Source: an uncultured Alcaligenaceae bacterium
GTDB taxonomy: Bacteria > Pseudomonadota > Gammaproteobacteria > Burkholderiales > Burkholderiaceae_B
NCBI GenBank assembly: GCA_937897265.1
Contig: CALCPT010000613.1
Span: 1-8,687, forward strand
Direction: 5' to 3'
DNA length: 8,687 nt
The notes beneath the pieces were generated by a model. That model searched no databases. It saw nothing but the letters and a program-made list of their open reading frames with translations, and was not told the DNA's origin. The translations under genes and the position numbers were made by a program. Below are positions 1 through 5,602 of this stretch, piece after piece. Position 1 is the stretch's first letter. Every line of letters starts with the position of its first letter.

Positions 1-320
1 GTGTTGTACAAAGCGCCCTGGGCTTCTTCGCCCACGCGCTCATATTCAGCCACCGCATCGGCACCGGTACGCAATTTTTCAAACTGAGAAATATTGGCAC
101 CGCTCACAAACGCCTTACCACCAGCGCCTGTCAACACAATGGCGCGAATCTCGTCGTCAGCTTCAAATAATTTGATCGCTTTAGGGACTGCCACCCACAT
201 GTCGTACGACATTGCGTTGTGACGACCTGGGTCGTTAAACGTAATCCAACCTGCTGCGCCTCGTTTTTCAACGATCAAGCTGTCAGTAATCTCGCCTTGC
301 AATAGTCTTGTGATGGTCAT
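1..320 (-). CDS. Enoyl-CoA hydratase/isomerase (crotonase), N-terminal part, runs off the left edge
   Basis: The gene starts at ATG 320-318 and 106 codons are visible. An AGGAG at 330-334, inside the end of the upstream regulator gene, lies 9 bases before the start and supports it. The protein opens with a crotonase beta strand (GAAGWITFNDPGRHNAMS, residues 21-38). It then shows IVLTGAGGKAFVSGANISQFE (about 61-81), the first half of the CoA oxyanion hole. The FVSGANISQFEKLR form is typical of proteobacterial enoyl-CoA hydratases of fatty-acid or aromatic-acid breakdown. The second oxyanion glycine and both catalytic glutamate positions lie outside the window, so hydratase cannot be told from isomerase or other crotonase activities. 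It follows the regulator stop by one base (TGAAATG), so it is probably translationally coupled and in the CoA-transferase operon. Confidence 0.92.
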   Translation of the reverse strand, partial: MTITRLLQGEITDSLIVEKRGAAGWITFNDPGRHNAMSYDMWVAVPKAIKLFEADDEIRAIVLTGAGGKAFVSGANISQFEKLRTGADAVAEYERVGEEAQGALYN

Positions 321-321
321 T

Positions 322-1149
322 TCAAAGGTCTCCTAGTAATTTGCGATAACGTGCCATGGCGTTATCTAAATGGGTTCTCATGGCGTGACGCGCTGCGGCC
401 GAATCCTGACGAGCGATGGCGTCGACAATGAGCACATGCTCGTTACCGATTTCATCAATTCGCGGTGTGCCGGTATTTCTAAAACGAAACGTACGTACGG
501 CATTGTGAATCACATGGCTTAAGTGTCCCATGATTCGCACAAAGTAAGGATTGTTGGCTGCGTGCGCAACCGCCAAGTGAAAATCGACCGCCGTGTGTGC
601 GGCCACCTGCCAATCGGCCGAGGCCTGCTCGACGCGCTTTAAGGTTTGTTGCAAGATATCGAGTTGGGCCTTGGTACGATGCGTCGCGGCAAGCGCTGCT
701 GCACCCGACTCAATTTCAACGCGCAGTTGATGCACATGAATCAATTGCGCCAAATCCATCAGATCATCGTGCGACACTTCAAACGGTCGCATGGCCAAAT
801 CCGCACAGACAAACGTGCCGACACCGTGGCGTGTTTCAACCAGCCCGGTCAATTTCAGTCGCGCAATCGCCTCACGCACAACATTTCGGCTAACGCCAAA
901 CTGCGCGCCCAATTCTTGCTCGGTTGGCAAACGCTGCCCGGGCGCCAAGCTTTCATTCAAAATGCGCGTTCTCAATTGCTGCGCAATTTCATCGGGTAAA
1001 TTTTCAGGGCGCCCCAAATTATCAAACGCCGTCATCGCCTTTGGCGGGCCACTCGAAATTAATGGTTTGGTGGCTGCCGCGCCACGCCCAACAAACGCTT
1101 GTCTGCGCGCGGTATACACCGTTGCAGTTACAGAGGGTTTACTCACCAT
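322..1149 (-). CDS. GntR-family transcriptional regulator, FadR/FCD subfamily
   Basis: A 275-residue DNA-binding regulator. Residues about 51-115 form the GntR winged helix: LPDEIAQQLRTRIL, then PGQRLPTEQELGAQFGVS with recognition helix SRNVVREAIARLK, then wing GLVETRHGVGTFV. Residues about 138-268 are the all-helical FCD ligand domain, with the family pattern DFHLAVAHAANNPYF (about 189-203), NEHVLIVDAI (236-245) and AMRTHL (256-261). D189/H191, H238 and H260 are the likely metal-site residues. FCD regulators usually bind organic acids and are released from DNA by the pathway substrate. The start at 1149 has GGAGAG close upstream but gives a 38-residue, low-complexity N-terminal extension. 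An internal Met39 at 1035 would give a more usual length but lacks a clear ribosome binding site. It lies 24 bases after the CoA-transferase stop. The GT-N3-AC dyad at 2427-2439 is a candidate operator for it. Confidence 0.93.
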   Translation of the reverse strand: MVSKPSVTATVYTARRQAFVGRGAAATKPLISSGPPKAMTAFDNLGRPENLPDEIAQQLRTRILNESLAPGQRLPTEQELGAQFGVSRNVVREAIARLKLTGLVETRHGVGTFVCADLAMRPFEVSHDDLMDLAQLIHVHQLRVEIESGAAALAATHRTKAQLDILQQTLKRVEQASADWQVAAHTAVDFHLAVAHAANNPYFVRIMGHLSHVIHNAVRTFRFRNTGTPRIDEIGNEHVLIVDAIARQDSAAARHAMRTHLDNAMARYRKLLGDL

Positions 1150-1173
1150 GACTCTCCATCAAAAGACTCACTG

Positions 1174-2352
1174 TTAGATTGCGCCATCTTTCAGTAAGGC
1201 ATCAACCTCTTGCGCGCCGATGCCAAATTCTGCATAGACCTCTTTGTTGTGCTCGCCGCGATCAGGTGCAGCTGTAAACACCTCGCGCTTTGAACGGCTC
1301 ATAATCACTGGGTGATTCACCACGCTGATTTCGCCCAAGTTTGGATGTTGCAAGGTTTTTGCCATTCCCAAATGCACAACCTGCGGGTCTTCCATGGTTT
1401 CTTTGACATTCTTAATCGAGCCACAGGGCACGCCTGCTTTGTTCAGCAACTCAATCCAGTGTGCCGTCGGCTCTTGCTTGGTGCGCGCGGCGATCGCGGC
1501 ATTCAAGGCAGGCCTGTTTTGGCCGCGTGTCTTTAACAACTTAAAGCGCGGGTCTTCGGCGAGTTCTGGCAAACCAATCGCCGTCACAAGCTTGATAAAC
1601 ATCTCAGTGCCCATCGCTGCCAAGTTGATATAGCCGTCTGCCGTGGGGTACACGCCGGTGGCTGCCGTGGTTGGGTGATCGTTGCCTGTTTGCCCTGGGA
1701 TCTCTTTATTCATCAGCCAGCGCATGATCTGAAAATCCATCATCCACACTTGCGACTGCAGCAGCGAGGATTGCACCCACTGCCCTTCGCCCGACTCTTC
1801 TCGCTCAAGCAGGGCCACCAAGGTGCCAATCGCACAGAACAGTCCCGAACTCAAATCCGCCACAGGGATACCTGCTCGCATCGGACCACGGCCGGGCTCA
1901 CCCGTCACCGACATAATCCCGCCTAAACCCTGCGCGATCTGATCTAAACCGGGCCGGTCAACGTAAGGGCCATCTTGGCCAAAACCCGACACACTTGCCA
2001 AGATAATGCGCTTGTTCACCTTGCGCAGCGATTCATAATCGATGCCGAGCTTGAACTTCACGTTTGGCCGGTAGTTTTCAATCACCACATCGGCCTGTTC
2101 AACCATCTTCAAGAACAGCGCTTTACCCTTAGGGTGCTTTAAGTTCAGCGTGACGCTGCGTTTGTTGCGATGAGTATTTTGATAGTCAGCAAATTGTGAC
2201 GAGCCACCTGGACGGTCATCCGGCTGATCGCCGGGCTCTTCAATTTTGATAACGTTTGCGCCCCAATCTGCAAATTGTCTGACTGCGGCTGGCCCAGAAC
2301 GAACGCGCGTCAAATCCAGCACTGTGAACCGGCTGAGGGGTAACTTAGGCAT
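1174..2352 (-). CDS. CaiB/BaiF (class III) acyl-CoA transferase
   Basis: The enzyme moves CoA from an acyl-CoA donor to a free carboxylic acid in the cytoplasm, a common first activation step. The start is set at ATG 2352-2350 (392 residues), with GGAG seven bases upstream; a TTG at 2412 would add 20 residues but has no ribosome binding site. Family marks are LSRFTVLDLTRVRSGPAAVRQ at the N-terminus, GANVIKIEEPGDQPDD (31-46), NKRSVTLNLKHPKGK (63-77), ADVVIENYRPN (87-97), SGFGQDGPYVDRPGLDQIAQ (122-141) and RAGIPVADLSSGL (159-171). Asp166 is the expected nucleophile that forms the aspartyl-CoA anhydride, in the place of Asp169 of formyl-CoA transferase. Length is normal. The substrate is not readable from the sequence. 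It is probably the first gene of an operon with the GntR regulator and an enoyl-CoA hydratase. Confidence 0.93.
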   Translation of the reverse strand: MPKLPLSRFTVLDLTRVRSGPAAVRQFADWGANVIKIEEPGDQPDDRPGGSSQFADYQNTHRNKRSVTLNLKHPKGKALFLKMVEQADVVIENYRPNVKFKLGIDYESLRKVNKRIILASVSGFGQDGPYVDRPGLDQIAQGLGGIMSVTGEPGRGPMRAGIPVADLSSGLFCAIGTLVALLEREESGEGQWVQSSLLQSQVWMMDFQIMRWLMNKEIPGQTGNDHPTTAATGVYPTADGYINLAAMGTEMFIKLVTAIGLPELAEDPRFKLLKTRGQNRPALNAAIAARTKQEPTAHWIELLNKAGVPCGSIKNVKETMEDPQVVHLGMAKTLQHPNLGEISVVNHPVIMSRSKREVFTAAPDRGEHNKEVYAEFGIGAQEVDALLKDGAI

Positions 2353-2359
2353 GCAAGGT

Positions 2360-2363
2360 CTCC
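2360..2363 (-). promoter_or_regulatory. Ribosome binding site that decides the CoA-transferase start
   Basis: On the minus strand GGAG is followed by ACCTTGC and then ATG at 2352, a seven-base spacing. This supports the 392-residue protein over the longer TTG-started reading frame. The same GGAGACC core precedes the partial hydratase (327-333) and the CMD gene (7854-7860). Confidence 0.75.
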
Positions 2364-2416
2364 GAATTACGCTTGACTCAGAGACCGGTACGCAGAGCTT
2401 GCCAGAATCCAAGTGT

Positions 2417-2445
2417 TTTTATTTTCGATGTTGGACATCTTACAA
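2417..2445 (-). promoter_or_regulatory. Candidate sigma-70 promoter of the CoA-transferase operon
   Basis: On the minus strand a TTGTAA box (2445-2440) is followed at 16 to 17 bases by an AT-rich ATAAAA/AATAAA stretch (about 2423-2417). Transcription would start about 60 bases before the CoA-transferase ATG. The -10 match is moderate, so this is a candidate only. Its spacer is filled by the 2427-2439 dyad, the place where a repressor would block polymerase. Confidence 0.4.
2427..2439. promoter_or_regulatory. Perfect 5-bp dyad GATGT-TGG-ACATC, candidate GntR/FCD operator
   Basis: The sequence GATGTTGGACATC is a perfect inverted repeat with a three-base centre. Its GT-N3-AC core is the arrangement known for FadR-subfamily GntR operators (NGTNNNACN). 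It sits directly beside the candidate -35 box in front of the operon that encodes an FCD regulator. Binding is inferred, not shown. Confidence 0.45.
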
Positions 2446-2481
2446 GAAAATCAGAACTCTTGGATTTGGAGGGTTTTAGGC

Positions 2482-2508
2482 AAAAACAGGCCTAATTCTG
2501 GTCTTTTT
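2482..2508. terminator. Weak bidirectional terminator-like stem (A-tract, AGGCC/GGTCT, T-tract)
   Basis: AAAAAC, AGGCC, a seven-base loop TAATTCT, then GGTCT followed by T residues can fold into a short stem (one G-T pair) with an A/T continuation. Read on the minus strand it also ends in T residues, so it could end transcription from the Bug gene before the CoA-transferase promoter. The stem is short and lies about 160 bases after the Bug stop, so confidence is low. Confidence 0.25.
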
Positions 2509-2553
2509 GGCACCTTATTTGGCGTTTGCACCCGAGTTTTGAGTCGTTGGACA

Positions 2554-2594
2554 AGGCCCCAGCGCCCCGCTCAAGGGTGCGCTTTGGGGTGCCT
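2554..2594. repeat. Strong GC-rich stem-loop between the Bug gene and the CoA-transferase
   Basis: The plus strand reads AGG-CCCCA-GCGC-CCC, loop GCTCAA, then GGG-(T)-GCGC-(TT)-TGGGG-(TG)-CCT. This gives about 15 base pairs with three small bulges, all on the right arm. No T-run follows on either strand, so it is not a standard intrinsic terminator. It could protect the 3' end of the Bug mRNA or be part of a longer structured leader. The whole gene-free stretch 2353-2669 holds this stem, the weak stem at 2482-2508 and the promoter dyads; I see no tRNA or short gene in it. Confidence 0.5.
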
Positions 2595-2669
2595 GGTCGG
2601 CGCTAAGGCCTAAGACCGAGGTTCGAACACCGTTTCAGCGTTACGGCGTAATACCGGGTTTTGCAGCAA

Positions 2670-3635
2670 CTATTCCGCTTTTGCGCCCGACTCAGCGATC
2701 ACTTTTTTCCATTTGATGCGCTCAACCTCGATCTCGGCCGCCATCTCTTCGGGTGTGCTGGTTTTTGGAATCATGCCACCCGTGATCATGCGCTCTTGCA
2801 TAGCAGGCTCGTTAATCACCACGCGCAACGCTGCATTTAACCGATCAATCACCGCGCGGGGGGTGCTTGCTGGCACCGATAAGTAATTCACGGCCACCGC
2901 TTCATAGCCCTTCAACTCTTCGGCAATCGCTGGCACGTTTGGCAGCAAGGGCGAACGCTCGGGGCTTGCCACACCCAAGGCGCGCAAGTTGCCAGACCTG
3001 ATCTGCCCGATGTACACCGACAAACTATCGATCGCCATCTGCACATTGCCACCCAGCAGATCTTGAATCACTTGCCCTGAACCCTTGTAGGGCACATGGG
3101 TGATGTCGACCCCTGCCATGGATTTGAATAACTCACCCGACAAATGGGTGCTCGCGCCAATGCCCGAGCTGCCAAAATTTGTTTTGCCGGGATTCTTACG
3201 CGCATATTCAATCAATTCTTGCACGGTGTTAACCGGTAGCTTGGGTGCCACCACCAGCACATTCGGAAACCAGGCCACGCGCGACACAGGGATCAGATCT
3301 TTATCCGGGTTGTAGGGCAGTTTCGCCATCAAATACGGGTTGATAATCTGCGGGCCTGGCGTGGTGTAGAGCACGGTGTAGCCATCGGGTGCTGAACTCA
3401 CCACTAGCGCGGCACCGACCGTGGCCCCACCACCGGGCTTGTTTTCAACAATAATCGGTTGGCCCAGTTCTTTGCTCATCGGGTCACTGATTAAACGCGC
3501 AGTCTGATCTGCCGCCCCACCTGGCGCAAACGGTACGATCAAGCGAATCGGTTTCGTTGGGTAAGCTGCCGTCTGTGCGAGCGCAACAGGGGTCATCACG
3601 GTCGCCAGCACGACCAAACTTAACGCCTTTAGCAT
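2670..3635 (-). CDS. Bug/TctC-family periplasmic solute-binding receptor
   Basis: A 321-residue exported binding protein of the tripartite tricarboxylate transporter receptor (Bug) family. The N-terminus MLKALSLVVLATVMTPVALA is a signal peptide, probably cut after residue 20 (ALA-Q). The mature protein starts with the family hallmark YPTKPIRLIVPFAPGGAADQ (25-44), then ENKPGGGATVGAALV (64-78). The second lobe shows NFGSSGIGASTHLSGELF (153-170) and THVPYKGSGQ (179-188). Bug proteins bind carboxylates or other small anions. No tctA or tctB membrane genes are in view, which is usual for the many stand-alone Bug genes of Burkholderiales; such orphans may share a distant transporter or act in sensing. 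The start at 3635 is backed by AGGGA nine or ten bases upstream. It lies 317 bases before the CoA-transferase start and may be a separate transcription unit. Confidence 0.95.
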   Translation of the reverse strand: MLKALSLVVLATVMTPVALAQTAAYPTKPIRLIVPFAPGGAADQTARLISDPMSKELGQPIIVENKPGGGATVGAALVVSSAPDGYTVLYTTPGPQIINPYLMAKLPYNPDKDLIPVSRVAWFPNVLVVAPKLPVNTVQELIEYARKNPGKTNFGSSGIGASTHLSGELFKSMAGVDITHVPYKGSGQVIQDLLGGNVQMAIDSLSVYIGQIRSGNLRALGVASPERSPLLPNVPAIAEELKGYEAVAVNYLSVPASTPRAVIDRLNAALRVVINEPAMQERMITGGMIPKTSTPEEMAAEIEVERIKWKKVIAESGAKAE

Positions 3636-3662
3636 GATTTATTGTCCCTAAATTTTTAATGG

Positions 3663-3673
3663 TTGCGTCGCAA
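3663..3673. promoter_or_regulatory. Palindrome TTGCG-T-CGCAA in the Bug/crotonase divergent spacer
   Basis: A perfect 11-base dyad with one central base lies 28 bases upstream of the Bug start and 98 upstream of the crotonase start. Short TTGCG/CGCAA dyads occur as half of many repressor operators, but no specific regulator can be named. It may be by chance. Confidence 0.3.
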
Positions 3674-3713
3674 GCCTCGGCTGAGGGTTCACGCGCTTCA
3701 ATGTCGTTGCATT

Positions 3714-3744
3714 TTCTGTATTCTAATGGTGTTTAAGTACAGAA
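3714..3744. promoter_or_regulatory. Inverted repeat TTCTGTA-N17-TACAGAA before the crotonase gene
   Basis: TTCTGTA (3714-3720) and TACAGAA (3738-3744) are exact reverse complements separated by 17 bases, 27 bases before the crotonase ATG. The right arm overlaps AATAAT at 3743-3748, a five-of-six match to a -10 box, so a protein bound here could control the plus-strand operon. The promoter assignment is weak because no good -35 box goes with it. Confidence 0.4.
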
Positions 3745-3770
3745 TAATCAAACTCAGGGACATCACCTAT

Positions 3771-4547
3771 ATGCAAGACTTCACCCAACTTCAATACGAG
3801 CTGATCGGCCATGTGGCGGTTCTCAGCATGAACAATGCCCCGGTCAACGCACTGTCACGCACGCTGAGCGACGAGATTACCGCAGCGCTTGACTACATTT
3901 CTGAAATCCCTGAGGTGCGCGCCGTTGTACTGACTGGCCTTGGCAAAATATTCTGTGCGGGTGCTGACTTGAAAGGTCGCGCCTCTGTGATCAAAGGGCC
4001 TGGCGATTTACCTGCGCACTCACGTCGCACGCGCGAATGTTTTCACGCGATTCGTGAATGCACCAAGCCCGTGATCGTTGCTCTGAACGGCCCAGCGCTC
4101 GGTGCAGGTTTAGCGATTGCCGCCTCTGCCGACATGTTGATCACCTCAGAAAAAGGCTGCCTAGCCCTACCAGAGATTGACGTTGGCCTCTTGGGTGGTG
4201 GTAGCCATGCTGCGCGCTTGTTTCCGCACAGCATGCTGCGACGCATGATGTTTACTGGGTATCGCGTGCAAGCCGACGAACTCTATCGCTTGGGTGTCGT
4301 TTTACAAGTCACAACACCAGAGGGTTTAATGCCAGCCGCGCTTGAACTAGCAAATAACATTGCCAGCAAGAGCCCCTTGTCAGTGGGCCTGGCCAAGCAA
4401 ACACTTAACGCGATCGAAGACATGAGCTTGCGTGATGGTTACCGCTATGAGCAGGATATGACTGCAGCGATCGCAAAAACCGAAGATGCCAAAGAAGCAC
4501 AACGGGCGTTCTTAGAAAAGCGTGCGCCGGTGTTTGTTGGACGCTAG
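3771..4547 (+). CDS. Enoyl-CoA hydratase/isomerase-family protein (crotonase fold), 258 aa
   Basis: A full-length crotonase starting at ATG 3771, with AGGGA at 3756-3760 ten bases upstream; an upstream TTG at 3663 would add an unlikely 36-residue leader that covers the promoter region. The fold is shown by HVAVLSMNNAPVNALS (14-29), VVLTGLGKIFCAGADL (52-67, first oxyanion loop) and VALNGPALGAGLAIAASADM (103-122, second oxyanion loop), then ALPEIDVGLLGG (132-143). Relative to rat enoyl-CoA hydratase, Glu135 sits at the Glu164 position, but the Glu144 position is Ala115. With only one catalytic glutamate it may not be a simple hydratase; isomerase, hydrolase or other crotonase chemistry is possible. 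A gene for an Asp-box protein follows after 12 bases, so the two are probably cotranscribed. Confidence 0.93.
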   Translation: MQDFTQLQYELIGHVAVLSMNNAPVNALSRTLSDEITAALDYISEIPEVRAVVLTGLGKIFCAGADLKGRASVIKGPGDLPAHSRRTRECFHAIRECTKPVIVALNGPALGAGLAIAASADMLITSEKGCLALPEIDVGLLGGGSHAARLFPHSMLRRMMFTGYRVQADELYRLGVVLQVTTPEGLMPAALELANNIASKSPLSVGLAKQTLNAIEDMSLRDGYRYEQDMTAAIAKTEDAKEAQRAFLEKRAPVFVGR

Positions 4548-4559
4548 CAGCAAGACGCC

Positions 4560-5594
4560 ATGACGAGTCAGATTGAAGTCTATGCAGGCACCGCCGGGCA
4601 CTCGGCCTGGTTTAGCAATGACCTTGGGCAAACCTGGGTACACCCAAACAGTCATTCTGGCATGTATCTTGAGGCGCGGGTCTGGTCCTTCAGCTCGCAT
4701 CCGTCCGACCCAAACCTGCTGTACGCCGGCACAGACATGGGCTTGTTTCGCTGGGACGAACGCACCACTCGCTGGACTGCGCTTGCCTCACCGATGACTG
4801 ACATCTGGGCTTTGACGCAAGATCCAGACGATGCGCGGGTACTCTATGCCGGCACTCGCCCGGCAGCGTTTTATCGTTCGGCCGATGCCGGGCTGACTTG
4901 GCACGAGTTGCCAGCGCCTGGCATTCAAAAATTTTCAGAGATCAACATGGGGCCCACACGGGTCACTCAGATCTTGTTTGATCCTCTTGAGCACAACACC
5001 ATCTGGGCCGTCGTTGAAATCGGTGGTGTCTATCGCAGCCTCGATCGCGGCAATACTTGGCAGCTTAAAACTGAGGGGCTTGTATCCTGCGATATGCATG
5101 GCATCGCGATTGTGCACGATGCCTCTGGGCAAAAAATCATTTACGCCACCACCAACCGCGGCTTACATCGAAGCGTTGATAACGGCGAGACCTGGGTGTT
5201 TGTGTTGCTCGACTCGCCTTGGCAATACACACGCGGGATCACGGTGCAGCCTGGCGACGATTCAGTCATATTTTTAACCAACGGTAATGGCCCGCCGGGC
5301 AACACAGGGCAATTGTGGCGCAGTCAGGATTATGGAGATACGTGGCACAAGCTGACTTTGCCCGGGCATTTAAATAGCACCCCTTGGGCGGTAGCGACTC
5401 ACCCACACGCTCCACAATTATTGTTTACCTATACAAACTTGGGGCAACTGTTTCGCAGCACGGATGGCGGCGATCATTGGCAGCGCCTGCCACACGAGTT
5501 TGGCGAGTTACGTACCCTGCACTGGCGGCCGACTCAATATGCCGCCGATCGGCCAGCACACTCGATTACAGTGCGCCCACCGGTAACGGCGTAA
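4560..5594 (+). CDS. Asp-box (BNR/sialidase-like repeat) seven-blade beta-propeller protein of unknown function
   Basis: A 344-residue protein made almost wholly of Asp-box repeats (S-x-D-x-G-x-T-W). Six clear boxes are seen: SNDLGQTW (19-26), SADAGLTW (107-114), SLDRGNTW (160-167), SVDNGETW (205-212), SQDYGDTW (255-262) and STDGGDHW (300-307). A worn box RWDERTTRW (64-72) fills the one gap. The 43-53 residue spacing fits seven blades of a propeller. Each blade also carries a YAGT/YRS-type strand. There is no signal peptide or membrane segment, so it is probably cytoplasmic. Such proteins are often labelled sialidase or glycosyl hydrolase, but the boxes are structural and no catalytic Arg triad is apparent. 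The start has only a poor ribosome binding site and lies 12 bases after the crotonase stop, which suggests coupled translation. The role in acyl-CoA metabolism is unknown. Confidence 0.88.
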   Translation: MTSQIEVYAGTAGHSAWFSNDLGQTWVHPNSHSGMYLEARVWSFSSHPSDPNLLYAGTDMGLFRWDERTTRWTALASPMTDIWALTQDPDDARVLYAGTRPAAFYRSADAGLTWHELPAPGIQKFSEINMGPTRVTQILFDPLEHNTIWAVVEIGGVYRSLDRGNTWQLKTEGLVSCDMHGIAIVHDASGQKIIYATTNRGLHRSVDNGETWVFVLLDSPWQYTRGITVQPGDDSVIFLTNGNGPPGNTGQLWRSQDYGDTWHKLTLPGHLNSTPWAVATHPHAPQLLFTYTNLGQLFRSTDGGDHWQRLPHEFGELRTLHWRPTQYAADRPAHSITVRPPVTA

Positions 5595-5602
5595 GGCCTT
5601 AC
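5591..5602. repeat. 12-bp perfect palindrome holding both stops of the convergent genes
   Basis: GTAAGGCCTTAC is its own reverse complement. It contains the TAA of the propeller gene (5592-5594) and, on the other strand, the TAA of the flavoenzyme gene (5601-5599). The genes have only four bases between them, leaving no room for a normal terminator. As RNA it could form at most a tiny stem. Confidence 0.6.

Larger units (their letters stand above)
2402..2469. repeat. Outer inverted repeat flanking the operator (AATCCAAG ... CTTGGATT)
   Basis: AATCCAAG at 2406-2413 is the exact reverse complement of CTTGGATT at 2459-2466. Allowing one bulged base, the pairing extends to CCA/TGG (2402-2404 and 2467-2469). 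The arms are 45 bases apart and their centre (about 2436) nearly coincides with the centre of the inner 2427-2439 dyad (2433). Nested dyads of this kind suggest a looped or multi-site operator, but chance cannot be excluded. Confidence 0.4.

Noticed and set aside
2353..2412. TTG at 2412 as start of the CoA-transferase
   Set aside because: It adds 20 residues unlike the family and has no ribosome binding site, while ATG 2352 has GGAG at seven bases and starts with the family's usual N-terminus.
2610..2640. GGTTCGAAC, resembling a tRNA T-loop
   Set aside because: The flanking five bases do not pair as a T-stem and no anticodon or acceptor stem is found around it; GTTCGAAC is just a short palindrome.
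3663..3770. TTG at 3663 as start of the plus-strand crotonase
   Set aside because: The added 36 residues are not crotonase-like and cover the divergent regulatory spacer; ATG 3771 has AGGGA and gives the usual 258 residues.
4560..5594. Calling the Asp-box protein a sialidase
   Set aside because: Asp boxes are structural; there is no signal peptide, no FRIP-like motif and no visible arginine triad or Tyr/Glu pair.
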